Assembly (NCBI RefSeq): GCF_014192015.1
Contig: NZ_JACHXJ010000005.1
Coordinates: 484,752 to 548,751 of the forward strand
Direction of reading: 5' to 3'
Source of the DNA: Paenibacillus rhizosphaerae
GTDB lineage: Bacteria > Bacillota > Bacilli > Paenibacillales > Paenibacillaceae
DNA length: 64,000 bases
The notes under the pieces: generated by a model
What the model saw: only the letters and a program-made list of their open reading frames with translations
Databases searched by the model: none
Told to the model about the DNA's origin: nothing
Translations under genes and position numbers: made by a program
In this document: positions 1 through 8,519 of the stretch, piece after piece
How the letters are laid out: each line of letters begins with the position of its first letter
Position numbering within the stretch: position 1 is the stretch's first letter

Positions 1-37
1 TTATACAGAAGCGGCAGTAGAGAGGGGAACGCGGGGA

Positions 38-1102
38 ATGGGAGAACACGGTACTGGGGAGAAGGTAAGGATTGCGATCGTCGGTTCAACCGGCTACGGC
101 GGGGTTGAGCTGATCCGGCTGCTGCAGGGGCATCCCAAAGCAGTCATTACGTCAGTGATTTCATCATCGAGCGCGGGAACGCCGATTTCGGAAGGCTTTC
201 CGCATTTAACGGACATCATCGTGCGAAATTTGGACGGTACCGATCCGAAGGAAATCGCCGCCAAGGCGGACGTCGTCTTTACGGCTACCCCGTCGGGCGT
301 GAGCTCCAAGCTGGTGCCGGGTTTGCTGGAAGAGGGGCTTAAGGTCATTGATTTGTCCGGGGATTTCCGGATCAAGGACGGCGCCACGTACGAAAAATGG
401 TATAAGCACACCGCGCCGGATGCGGCTTATTTGGACCAAGCTGTTTTCGGATTGTGCGAACTGTTTGGGGAAGAAGTCGCCGGCAAGGATTTTATTTCCA
501 ATCCGGGCTGTTACCCGACGGCTACCCTGCTCGGTCTGGTTCCGGCCATCAGCGCCGGCTGGATTAACCCGAACAGCATCATCATCGATGCCAAGTCCGG
601 CGTATCGGGTTCGGGACGCGGAACGAGCTTGACTTCCCATTTTGCGGAAATCAATGAAAACTTCAAAGCTTACAAAGTGAATAAGCATCAGCATATCCCG
701 GAAATTGAGCAGGTGCTTGGCCAAGTGGCCGGTGAGCAGGTAACCGTGACGTTTACGACCCAGCTCGTGCCGATGACCCGGGGCATTATGAGCACGATGT
801 ATGCGAACTTGAACGGCGTGTATAACGACGAGGATTTTGTGGAGCTGTACCGGCAGTATTACCAAGGACGGCCGTTCGTGCGCGTACGCGACACGGGCAT
901 TTGGCCGGCGACGAAGGAAGTGCTGGGCTCTAATTATTGCGATATCGGTTTTGCGGCGGATCCGCGGACGGGCCGGGTCACCATTATTTCGGTCATTGAT
1001 AATATCGTCAAAGGTGCGGCAGGCCAGGCGATACAGAACCTGAATCTGATGATGGGATGGGAGGAGAATCTCGGACTCGGCTATACTCCGGTGTATCCGT
1101 AA
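38..1102 (+). CDS. argC: N-acetyl-gamma-glutamyl-phosphate reductase
   Basis: NADPH-dependent reductase that converts N-acetylglutamyl phosphate to N-acetylglutamate semialdehyde in cytoplasmic arginine synthesis. The 354-residue product has a Rossmann glycine motif (GSTGYGG, residues 16-22) and the active-site Cys158 in SNPGCYPT, followed by the KHQHIPEIEQ substrate-site segment typical of ArgC. The ATG at 38 is preceded by AGAGGGGAA at 21-29, which supports this start. It is the first gene of an arg run continuing to 8267; argJ begins 5 bp after its stop. The operon promoter and any ARG box lie left of the window. Family assignment is secure. Confidence 0.97.
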   Translation: MGEHGTGEKVRIAIVGSTGYGGVELIRLLQGHPKAVITSVISSSSAGTPISEGFPHLTDIIVRNLDGTDPKEIAAKADVVFTATPSGVSSKLVPGLLEEGLKVIDLSGDFRIKDGATYEKWYKHTAPDAAYLDQAVFGLCELFGEEVAGKDFISNPGCYPTATLLGLVPAISAGWINPNSIIIDAKSGVSGSGRGTSLTSHFAEINENFKAYKVNKHQHIPEIEQVLGQVAGEQVTVTFTTQLVPMTRGIMSTMYANLNGVYNDEDFVELYRQYYQGRPFVRVRDTGIWPATKEVLGSNYCDIGFAADPRTGRVTIISVIDNIVKGAAGQAIQNLNLMMGWEENLGLGYTPVYP

Positions 1103-1107
1103 GCGGG

Positions 1108-2349
1108 ATGAACATAGACATGGGACAATTAACGACGTTTACGCAGGTGAAGGACGGATCGATCGTCACGCCGAAAGGTTTTTCGGCGGGAGGCGTGCAC
1201 TGCGGACTCAAGAAGACGGATCGCCATGACCTGGGCGCGATTCTGTGCGAGGTGCCGGCCGTGGCTGCGGCCGTGTACACCACCAATGTGTTTCAAGCGG
1301 CACCGCTGAAGGTGACGCGCGAGAGCCTGCGAAGCGGCACGCTGCAGGCTGTGATTGTTAACAGCGGCAACGCCAACGCTTGTACCGGGCAGCAGGGCGA
1401 AGCCGATGCCTATGACATGCGGGCGGCCGCAGCCCGCCACCTCGGTGTGGCGGAACAGGACGTGGCCGTCGCGTCCACGGGCGTGATCGGCGAGCTGCTC
1501 AAGATGGACCGCGTGAACGCGGGCATCGAGTCTCTGCCGCCGCGGCTCAGCAGCGCAGCGACGGGCGCGGAGGACTTCTCGCAGGCGATCCTCACCACGG
1601 ACCTGGTGAAAAAAGAAGCCTGCGTATCGGTGTTGGTGAACGGCAAAGAGGTAACCATTGGCGGTGCGGCGAAGGGTTCGGGGATGATTCATCCGAACAT
1701 GGCGACGATGCTTGCTTTTATGACGACGGACGCGGCTATTGACCAGGAAGCACTGCAGCAGCTGATGCGGCAGGCGACGGACGTGACGTTCAACATGATT
1801 ACGGTGGACGGCGACACGAGCACGAACGACATGCTGATCGCCATGGCCAGCGGGCTGGCGGGGAACGAAGTACTGACGCCGGCGCATCCCGACTGGGAGC
1901 CGTTTGCCGAAGGGTTTACGTATGTGTGCCGGAGCTTGGCCCAAGAGATTGCGCGGGATGGCGAAGGCGCGACGAAGCTGGTCGAAGTCAGCGTCACCGG
2001 CGCGGTCAGCGATCTGTCGGCGCGGGCGATTGCCAAGACGGTCATCGGCTCGAGCCTGGTGAAATCGGCCGTGTTCGGCGCCGATGCCAACTGGGGACGG
2101 ATCATCGCTGCCGTCGGACGCGCGGGTGAGCCGGTAAATCCGGAGACGGTCGACATCCGGCTCGGCGATATCAGCGTATTGGAACAATCGCGTCCGGTCG
2201 CCTTTGATGAAGATGAGGCCTTGGTTTACTTGAAAGGGGACACCGTCCGCATCGTCGTGGATCTGCACGGCGGAGCCGGGCAAGCCACCGCCTGGGGCTG
2301 CGATTTGACTTATGACTACGTACGGATCAATGCGGCTTACCGGACATAA
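1108..2349 (+). CDS. argJ: Bifunctional glutamate N-acetyltransferase / ornithine acetyltransferase
   Basis: ArgJ transfers the acetyl group from N-acetylornithine to glutamate (cyclic pathway) and, in bifunctional forms, uses acetyl-CoA. The 413-residue protein contains HPNMATMLAFM; by family knowledge the precursor cleaves itself before Thr200, which becomes the nucleophile of the beta chain. The frame is open upstream to an ATG at 1057 inside argC, but the ATG at 1108, 5 bp after the argC stop, gives the usual family length (about 410), so I chose it. Its ribosome site is weak, suggesting translational coupling to argC. Whether it is mono- or bifunctional cannot be read from sequence; no argA is seen here. 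Confidence 0.95.
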   Translation: MNIDMGQLTTFTQVKDGSIVTPKGFSAGGVHCGLKKTDRHDLGAILCEVPAVAAAVYTTNVFQAAPLKVTRESLRSGTLQAVIVNSGNANACTGQQGEADAYDMRAAAARHLGVAEQDVAVASTGVIGELLKMDRVNAGIESLPPRLSSAATGAEDFSQAILTTDLVKKEACVSVLVNGKEVTIGGAAKGSGMIHPNMATMLAFMTTDAAIDQEALQQLMRQATDVTFNMITVDGDTSTNDMLIAMASGLAGNEVLTPAHPDWEPFAEGFTYVCRSLAQEIARDGEGATKLVEVSVTGAVSDLSARAIAKTVIGSSLVKSAVFGADANWGRIIAAVGRAGEPVNPETVDIRLGDISVLEQSRPVAFDEDEALVYLKGDTVRIVVDLHGGAGQATAWGCDLTYDYVRINAAYRT

Positions 2350-2376
2350 GGCGAAGGCAGCTGCAGGGGAGAGTGA

Positions 2377-3216
2377 ATGCATATGAAGACGCTGGAGAAT
2401 GAGCAGGGCTCCCCTATTGGGGCGGATGGCCAGCAGACGTTTGTCATGAAGTGCGGGGGAAGCACGCTGGCGGCACTGCCGGATTCCTTCTTTGAGGATC
2501 TGAAGCAGCTGCAGCAGCAGGGCGTGCAGCCGGTTATCGTCCATGGGGGCGGTCCGGCCATTTCGGACAATCTCGCCAAGCTGGGCATCGAAACGGAATT
2601 CGTGAACGGCCTGCGCAAGACGACCGAGGACGTCCTTGACGTCGTGGAGATGGTGCTGGCCGGAACGATCAACAAGCAGATCGTGCGGCGGATTCAGAGC
2701 ACGGGCGGCCGGGCTCTTGGCCTGTCGGGCGTCGACGGGGGATTGATCCAGGCCGAGCCGGTTGCGAACGCGGCCGAGGTTGGCCATGTCGGAGACGTGA
2801 CCTACGTGGAATCGGCGATCGTTAAAGGCATTACGGCCATGGGCTACATGCCGGTTATCGCGCCGGTTGGTGTAGACGCGGCCGGGCAGCGTTACAATAT
2901 TAACGCCGATACCGCGGCGGGCGCCGTCGCTTCCCATCTGGGAGTCGAGCGGATGATCGTGGTCACGGATGTGCCCGGCATCCTGAAAGCCGTGGACGGC
3001 GAGAAGCAGGTGCTGCCGTCGGTAACGGTGCAGCAAATCGAAGACATGATCGCCAGCGGCGATATATACGGCGGCATGATTCCGAAGGTTCGGGCCGCGG
3101 TGAGCTGCATTCAAGGAGACGTACAGGAAGTCGTCATCGTGGACGGCAGCGAGCCCCGGGTACTGAGCCGGGTGCTGCAGGGTGAAGTGTTGGGTACCCG
3201 CATCGTGCGGGATTGA
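2377..3216 (+). CDS. argB: Acetylglutamate kinase
   Basis: Amino-acid-kinase-fold enzyme phosphorylating N-acetylglutamate with ATP, the second step of the pathway. Supporting motifs are MKCGGSTL near residue 25, the GGGPAIS substrate loop, and the YNINADTAAGAVA segment of the nucleotide half; length (279) is normal. The ATG at 2377 follows AGGGGAGAG; a second ATG lies 6 bp downstream. The N-terminal extension before MKCGGS is about 20 residues. The canonical feedback-inhibition N-helix of arginine-sensitive kinases is not obvious, so allosteric arginine control is undetermined. It sits 27 bp after argJ. Confidence 0.96.
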   Translation: MHMKTLENEQGSPIGADGQQTFVMKCGGSTLAALPDSFFEDLKQLQQQGVQPVIVHGGGPAISDNLAKLGIETEFVNGLRKTTEDVLDVVEMVLAGTINKQIVRRIQSTGGRALGLSGVDGGLIQAEPVANAAEVGHVGDVTYVESAIVKGITAMGYMPVIAPVGVDAAGQRYNINADTAAGAVASHLGVERMIVVTDVPGILKAVDGEKQVLPSVTVQQIEDMIASGDIYGGMIPKVRAAVSCIQGDVQEVVIVDGSEPRVLSRVLQGEVLGTRIVRD

Positions 3217-3287
3217 GATAAAGGCAGGACATTTAATACAGGGGCACAGGGAGGGACCTGCGGCTCCGGGAGAAGGAGTGATTAGGG

Positions 3288-4484
3288 ATGAGTGCAAGCG
3301 AACAGGCAAGCTCATTGTTTCAGAACTATGCCAGATATCCGATCAGCCTGGTGAAAGGGCAGGGGAGCTGGCTGTGGGACGATAAAGGGAACAAATACCT
3401 CGACTTTATGTGCGGTATAGCGGTGACCAATCTGGGCCATGCGCCGAAGAAAGTGACCGAGAAGCTGAAAGCCCAGCTGGATGAGCTGTGGCATGTATCG
3501 AACCTGTTCCACATTCCGAATCAGGAAAAAGCAGCTTCTCTGCTGACGGCGAACAGCTGCGCGGATGCGGTGTTCTTCTGCAACAGCGGCGCCGAAGCGA
3601 ACGAAGCGGCCATCAAGCTGGCCCGCCGCTACCACCAGAAAGTGAAAGGCACCGGACGCTTTGAAATCATCACCTTCCATCAATCCTTCCACGGACGCAC
3701 GCTGGCTACCTTGACGGCAACCGGCCAGGATAAGGTAAAAGACGGCTTCCTGCCGCTGCCTGCCGGCTTCAAGAGCGTACCGCTGCATGATCTGGACGCG
3801 CTGAAAGCGGCCATCGGCCCGGATACGGCTGCGATCATGATCGAGATGGTGCTGGCGGAAGGCGGCGTGCTTGTCGTGCAGCCGGACTTCCTGAAGGCAG
3901 TGAAGGCGCTGTGCGAACAGCATGGGCTTCTGCTCATCGTCGACGAGGTGCAGACCGGCATGGGGCGTACAGGCAAGCTGTTTGCGTATGAGCATTACGG
4001 CATTGAGCCGGATATTTTCACACTCGCCAAAGGCATTGCCAGCGGGTTCCCGGCAGGAGCGATGCTCGGCAAAGGCTATCTGAAAGACGCGTTTACGCCG
4101 GGCAGCCACGGTTCTACCTTCGGCGGCACGCCGATCGCGACGGCGGCGATGATCGCCACGATCGAGACGATTCTCGAAGACCAGCTGCCGCAGCGTGCCG
4201 CGGACATGGGCGAGTATTTGATCCAGCAGCTGAACGAAAAGGTGGCTGTGCATCCTTTTGTCAATGAAGTGCGCGGCTTGGGGCTGCTCATCGGCATCGA
4301 ATGCAAGGAGCCGGTGAACGACATCGTGCTGGAAGGGCAGAAGCGCGGGCTGCTGTTCGTGACCGCCGGTCCGAACGTGATCCGCCTGCTTCCGAACCTG
4401 TATATTTCCAAAGAAGAAATCGATCAGGCCGTCGGCATGATTGCCGAGCTGATCCATGATCATACCGCAGTAAACAAGGCGTAG
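3288..4484 (+). CDS. argD: Acetylornithine aminotransferase
   Basis: Class III PLP aminotransferase converting N-acetylglutamate semialdehyde to N-acetylornithine with glutamate as amino donor. It shows the phosphate-binding NSGAEANEAA segment near residue 100, the DEVQTGMGRTG cofactor-ring motif, and the Schiff-base Lys in TLAKGIASGFPAGA. Length (398) fits ArgD. The start ATG is preceded by GAGAAGGAG at about 11 bp. A 71-bp gap separates it from argB, the largest gap in the first part of the operon. In some organisms this family also acts in lysine synthesis; the arg context makes ArgD the best call. Confidence 0.95.
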   Translation: MSASEQASSLFQNYARYPISLVKGQGSWLWDDKGNKYLDFMCGIAVTNLGHAPKKVTEKLKAQLDELWHVSNLFHIPNQEKAASLLTANSCADAVFFCNSGAEANEAAIKLARRYHQKVKGTGRFEIITFHQSFHGRTLATLTATGQDKVKDGFLPLPAGFKSVPLHDLDALKAAIGPDTAAIMIEMVLAEGGVLVVQPDFLKAVKALCEQHGLLLIVDEVQTGMGRTGKLFAYEHYGIEPDIFTLAKGIASGFPAGAMLGKGYLKDAFTPGSHGSTFGGTPIATAAMIATIETILEDQLPQRAADMGEYLIQQLNEKVAVHPFVNEVRGLGLLIGIECKEPVNDIVLEGQKRGLLFVTAGPNVIRLLPNLYISKEEIDQAVGMIAELIHDHTAVNKA

Positions 4485-4527
4485 CCGGGCAGCATTAGAG
4501 CATGTACTGATAAAGGAGGACGTAACG

Positions 4528-5487
4528 ATGTTGAGCCAAACCGGGCTGCTGCAGGATATCGACCTGAAGGGAAGAGACCTGCTGGAGCTCGACGATTATA
4601 CACCGGAAGAAATTCAGTACTTGATCGATCTGGCGATCGAACTCAAGCGCAAGCAGAAAAACGGCGAGGAATACCAGCCGCTGAAGGGCAAAACGATCGG
4701 ACTTATTTTCGAAAAATCATCCACCCGTACCCGGGTATCGTTCGAAGTGGGGGCGTTCCAGCTCGGAGCCCACGCGCTCTTTTTAAGCAAAAACGACATT
4801 CAGCTCGGACGCGGAGAAATTATCAGCGATACGGCGCAGGTGCTGTCGCGTTACCTGGACGGCATCATGATCCGTACCTTCGGGCATCACAATGTGACGG
4901 ATCTGGCGAAATACGCCTCCGTTCCCGTGATCAACGGCCTGAGCGATCTGGCGCATCCGTGCCAGGTGCTGGCGGATTACCAGACGATCTATGAGCACAA
5001 AGGCCAGCTGAAAGGCCTGAAGCTCGCCTACATCGGCGACGGCAACAACATGGCCCATTCCTTGATGATCGGCGGCGCCAAGCTGGGCGTAAACGTATCG
5101 ATCGCAAGTCCGGAAGGGTACACCCCGGATCCGGCCGTGGTGAAGGCGAGCCAAGAGATTGCCAAGGAAAGCGGCGCGCAGATCGTCGTTACGCACAGTC
5201 CGGAAGAAGCGGTGAAGGACGCGGACGTCATTTATACCGACGTATGGGCCAGCATGGGCTTTGAGGAAGAGCAGAAGGTCCGCGAGGCGGCGTTCAAAAA
5301 CTATCAAGTCGACGAGAAGCTGGCGCAGCTGGCGAAGGCAGACTACCTGTTTATGCACTGCCTGCCGGCACACCGTGGGGAAGAAGTAAGCGAAGGGGTC
5401 ATCGACGGCAAAAACTCGGTCATTTTCGACCAGGCCGAAAACCGTCTGCATGCGCAAAAAGCGCTGATGGCCGCCTTAATGGGTTAA
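4528..5487 (+). CDS. argF: Ornithine carbamoyltransferase
   Basis: Forms citrulline from ornithine and carbamoyl phosphate. The 319-residue protein has the carbamoyl-phosphate loop SSTRTRVSFE, the ornithine-side SMG loop (DVWASMGFEEE) and the catalytic HCLPAHRGEE motif. AAAGGAGG lies 8-9 bp before the ATG, a near-consensus ribosome site. No catabolic deiminase-pathway genes flank it, so an anabolic role is inferred. It is 43 bp after argD and 34 bp before argG. Confidence 0.97.
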   Translation: MLSQTGLLQDIDLKGRDLLELDDYTPEEIQYLIDLAIELKRKQKNGEEYQPLKGKTIGLIFEKSSTRTRVSFEVGAFQLGAHALFLSKNDIQLGRGEIISDTAQVLSRYLDGIMIRTFGHHNVTDLAKYASVPVINGLSDLAHPCQVLADYQTIYEHKGQLKGLKLAYIGDGNNMAHSLMIGGAKLGVNVSIASPEGYTPDPAVVKASQEIAKESGAQIVVTHSPEEAVKDADVIYTDVWASMGFEEEQKVREAAFKNYQVDEKLAQLAKADYLFMHCLPAHRGEEVSEGVIDGKNSVIFDQAENRLHAQKALMAALMG

Positions 5488-5521
5488 ATCGATCAGATTT
5501 TTCAGGAGAGGGAGTTTAGAC

Positions 5522-6754
5522 ATGGCAAAGGAAAAAATCGTGCTGGCGTATTCCGGAGGTCTGGATACGTCGGTCATTCTGAAATGGCTCAAGGAAACGT
5601 ATGATGCCGAAATCATCGCGTTTACGGCCGATATCGGGCAAAAGGAAGAGCTGGACGGTTTGGAAGAAAAGGCACTGGCTACCGGCGCCTCGAAAGTATA
5701 CATTGACGATCTGCGCGACGAGTTCGCACAGGATTTCATCTTCCCGATGTTCCAATCGGGAGCGCTGTACGAGGGGCAGTACCTGCTCGGCACGAGCATT
5801 GCGCGCCCGCTGATCGCTAAGCGCATGGTGGACATCGCCCGCGCGGAAGGCGCGACCGCAATCGCGCACGGCGCAACAGGCAAAGGGAACGACCAGGTGC
5901 GTTTCGAGCTGGCGGCTGCGGCCTTGGCGCCGGACATCAAGGTCATCGCTCCATGGCGTCTGGAAGAATTCCGCAATGAGTTCCCGGGACGCGCGGAAAT
6001 GATCGCTTTTGCCGAGAAGCACGGCATTCCGGTTACCGCCTCGGCGGCGAAGCCTTATTCGATGGACCGTAACCTGCTGCATATCAGCTATGAGAGCGGC
6101 GTACTCGAGGATCCTTGGTTCGATGCCAGCGCTCCGGAAAATAAAGACATGTACCTGCTCAGCGTTTCTCCTGAAGATGCGCCGGATGAGGCGGAATACG
6201 TGGAGCTCGATTTCGTACAGGGGAATTGCGTCGCCATTAACGGCGAGAAGCTGAACCCGCTGGCCGTGATGGAGCGTCTCAATGAGCTTGGCGGCAAGCA
6301 CGGCATCGGCCGTGTGGACATGGTGGAGAACCGCTTCGTCGGCATGAAGAGCCGCGGCGTGTATGAAACGCCAGGGGGCACGATCCTGTTCACCGCGCAC
6401 CGCAAAATGGAGTCGATCACGATGGACCGCGAAGTGATGAACCTGCGCGACAGCCTGATCACCCGTTACAGCACGCTGGTGTACAACGGCTTCTGGTTCG
6501 CTCCGGAACGTCTGGCACTGCAGGCGCTCGTGACCGAAAGCCAGAAGAACGTGACCGGTACGGTGCGCGTGAAGCTGTACAAGGGCAATATCATCGCCGC
6601 CGGCGTGAAGAGCCCGGTCAGCCTGTACAACCCGGACATCGCCACGATGGAAGCCGATCCGACCCAAGCGTACGATCAAGGGGATGCTACCGGCTTTATC
6701 CATCTGAACGCCCTGCGTCTTAAAGTCGGCACAGGCGTGGCACAGAACAAATAA
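5522..6754 (+). CDS. argG: Argininosuccinate synthase
   Basis: ATP-dependent ligase joining citrulline and aspartate. It has the N-terminal PP-loop AYSGGLDTSV (residues 9-18), the GATGKGNDQVRFE segment, and the usual ArgG length of 410. The ATG follows GGAGAGGGAG. In Bacillus argGH is often a separate unit; here both genes are downstream of argF, with the argG-argH gap carrying its own signals. Confidence 0.97.
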   Translation: MAKEKIVLAYSGGLDTSVILKWLKETYDAEIIAFTADIGQKEELDGLEEKALATGASKVYIDDLRDEFAQDFIFPMFQSGALYEGQYLLGTSIARPLIAKRMVDIARAEGATAIAHGATGKGNDQVRFELAAAALAPDIKVIAPWRLEEFRNEFPGRAEMIAFAEKHGIPVTASAAKPYSMDRNLLHISYESGVLEDPWFDASAPENKDMYLLSVSPEDAPDEAEYVELDFVQGNCVAINGEKLNPLAVMERLNELGGKHGIGRVDMVENRFVGMKSRGVYETPGGTILFTAHRKMESITMDREVMNLRDSLITRYSTLVYNGFWFAPERLALQALVTESQKNVTGTVRVKLYKGNIIAAGVKSPVSLYNPDIATMEADPTQAYDQGDATGFIHLNALRLKVGTGVAQNK

Positions 6755-6762
6755 TTTTTCCA

Positions 6763-6771
6763 TGATATAAT
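6763..6771 (+). promoter_or_regulatory. Extended -10 element before argH
   Basis: TGATATAAT lies 9 bp after the argG stop, an extended -10 (TG-N-TATAAT). No good -35 is present 17 bp upstream, which extended -10 promoters can tolerate. It could give argH its own transcript. Seen in sequence; activity is inferred. Confidence 0.45.
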
Positions 6772-6794
6772 CAACAGCACAAGCATGTCGTAGG

Positions 6795-6833
6795 GAGGCC
6801 GTTCCTTGTCGGTCACGGGAAGGAGCGGCCCTC
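6795..6833 (+). other. Intercistronic hairpin between argG and argH
   Basis: Inverted repeat with arms 6795-6807 and 6820-6833 (13-14 bp with one bulge and one G-T pair) and a 12-base loop. No run of T follows, so it is not a simple terminator; an mRNA-stability or processing element fits better. Confidence 0.5.
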
Positions 6834-6863
6834 TGCTGTCAAGCAAGAGGGGAGAGAACGATA

Positions 6864-8267
6864 GTGGGCAAACTGTGGGGAGGGCGCTTTACGAAGCAGA
6901 CCAACCATCTGGTAGACGAATATACGGCTTCGATCGGTTTTGACCAGGCGCTCGCCGAGGAGGATATTCAAGGCAGCCTGGCTCATGTGACGATGCTGGG
7001 CAAATGCGGAATCGTTCCGCAGGAAGACGTGGAGACGATCAAGGCGGGGCTGCAAACCGTGCTGGACAAAATCCGCCGCGGCGAAATCGAGTTTTCGGTG
7101 GCGGACGAGGACATCCATATGAACGTGGAGAAAAACCTGATCGCCGAGATCGGCCCGGTCGGCGGCAAGCTGCATACGGGACGCAGCCGGAACGATCAGG
7201 TGGCGACCGACATGCACCTGTATTTGCGCAAGCGGGTCGTCGAGCTGGCCGGCATGCTGCATGAGCTGCAAAAATCGCTGATCGGACAAGCAAGGGACAA
7301 CCTGGATACGATCATCCCGGGATATACGCATCTGCAGCGGGCGCAGCCGATTCTGTTCGCCCATCATTTGATGGCGTATGTGTCCATGTTCCAGCGCGAT
7401 ATCGAGCGCCTTATGGACAGTTACAAGCGCATCAACGTCCTGCCGCTCGGCGCAGGTGCTCTGGCCGGGACGACGTTCCCGATCGACCGCCATTTCGTGG
7501 CGGAGCAGCTGCAGTTTGACCGGGTCTACGAGAACAGTCTGGATGCGGTCAGCGACCGCGATTTTATCGTGGAGTTCCTGTCCCACGCGTCCATCATCAT
7601 GATGCATCTCTCCCGCCTGTCCGAAGAGCTGGTGCTGTGGAGCAGCACGGAATTTAACTTTATCGAGCTGGACGACGCCTTCTGTACCGGCAGCAGCATC
7701 ATGCCGCAGAAGAAAAACCCGGACGTGCCGGAGCTGGTCCGCGGCAAAACCGGCCGCGTGTACGGCAACCTGATGGGCCTTCTGACCGTGCTCAAGTCGC
7801 TGCCTTTGGCGTACAACAAGGATATGCAGGAAGACAAGGAAGGCATGTTCGACACGGTGGCCACGCTGGAGGGAGCCCTGCAGCTGTTTGCGCCGATGAT
7901 CGCCACGATGAAGGTGAACAAGAGCCGCATGCGCGAAGCGGTCAACCAGGACTTCTCGAACGCGACGGACATCGCCGACTTCCTCGTCGGCAAAGGGCTG
8001 CCTTTCCGCCAGGCGCATGAAGTCATCGGCAAAACGGTGCTGTACTGCATCCAGCAGGGCAAGTACCTGCTTGACCTGACGATGGAGGAGTTCCAGCAGT
8101 TCTCGCCACTGTTCGATGACACGATTTATGAGGTGCTGCGGCCGGAAACCGTCGTGAACGCCCGCAATGTGTACGGGGGCACGGCGACGGATCAGGTGGC
8201 TGAAGCGATTAAGCGCGGTGAGGTGCTGCTCAGCATGACAGAGCAGTGGCTTGCCGAGCACGTATAG
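6864..8267 (+). CDS. argH: Argininosuccinate lyase
   Basis: Last enzyme of the pathway, splitting argininosuccinate to arginine and fumarate. The fumarase/aspartase superfamily signature GSSIMPQKKNPD holds the catalytic serine loop; TGRSRNDQVATD and GYTHLQRAQP are the other conserved blocks. Length is 467. The start is GTG with AGAGGGGAGAG upstream. The stop codon is the first three bases of a 7-bp tandem repeat. It ends the arginine operon; a strong terminator lies 135 bp downstream. Confidence 0.97.
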   Translation: MGKLWGGRFTKQTNHLVDEYTASIGFDQALAEEDIQGSLAHVTMLGKCGIVPQEDVETIKAGLQTVLDKIRRGEIEFSVADEDIHMNVEKNLIAEIGPVGGKLHTGRSRNDQVATDMHLYLRKRVVELAGMLHELQKSLIGQARDNLDTIIPGYTHLQRAQPILFAHHLMAYVSMFQRDIERLMDSYKRINVLPLGAGALAGTTFPIDRHFVAEQLQFDRVYENSLDAVSDRDFIVEFLSHASIIMMHLSRLSEELVLWSSTEFNFIELDDAFCTGSSIMPQKKNPDVPELVRGKTGRVYGNLMGLLTVLKSLPLAYNKDMQEDKEGMFDTVATLEGALQLFAPMIATMKVNKSRMREAVNQDFSNATDIADFLVGKGLPFRQAHEVIGKTVLYCIQQGKYLLDLTMEEFQQFSPLFDDTIYEVLRPETVVNARNVYGGTATDQVAEAIKRGEVLLSMTEQWLAEHV

Positions 8268-8298
8268 ACGATAGACGATAGCCGATAGCCGATAGCCG
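8265..8298 (+). repeat. 7-bp tandem repeat at the argH stop
   Basis: Two copies of TAGACGA followed by almost three copies of TAGCCGA, beginning exactly at the argH TAG. The array is a simple slippage-type repeat with a shared third-base change between the two halves. Confidence 0.85.
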
Positions 8299-8401
8299 TA
8301 ACGAGTTGGTTGAGTCTGATCCGGGCTTCAATCTGCTTCAGGCAGACGGACTAACTTTTAGCAGCGCAATAATAAAAAGCAGATAAGAAATATCGGATAA
8401 G

Positions 8402-8436
8402 AAAAAGGCGCTTCCCTTGTGGAGGCGTCTTTTTTC
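8402..8436 (+). terminator. Rho-independent terminator of the arg operon
   Basis: A 13-bp stem (8403-8415 with 8421-8433, two G-T pairs), five-base loop, then a T run to 8435. It lies between argH and the yhbD-like gene. Confidence 0.85.
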
Positions 8437-8468
8437 GTGGGGTCCCCCCCAATTTTCCATTTTCCGTA

Positions 8469-8494
8469 TTTACAACGTAACAATGTTATGTTAC
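8469..8494 (+). promoter_or_regulatory. Palindromic operator candidate upstream of yhbD
   Basis: TTTACAACGTAACAATGTTA, then TGTTAC, forms overlapping inverted repeats (TAACAATGTTA core; GTAACA with TGTTAC). It lies 26-50 bp before the yhbD start. The first 21 bases recur, with two changes, inside yhbD at 8792-8812. Most simply it is an autoregulatory operator; this is inferred. Confidence 0.55.
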
Positions 8495-8519
8495 ATTATT
8501 TCTGCGAGGAGGATGTGCA

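Noticed and set aside
1057..1107. Upstream ATG extension of argJ inside argC
   Set aside because: Adds 17 residues not typical of ArgJ and no better ribosome site than the ATG at 1108.
1129..3315. 728-codon open frame on the minus strand across argJ and argB
   Set aside because: Antisense shadow of GC-rich codon use; no recognisable domain, and both sense genes are certain.
8265..8298. Short-unit repeat considered as a CRISPR remnant
   Set aside because: The unit is 7 bp with no spacers and no cas genes nearby.
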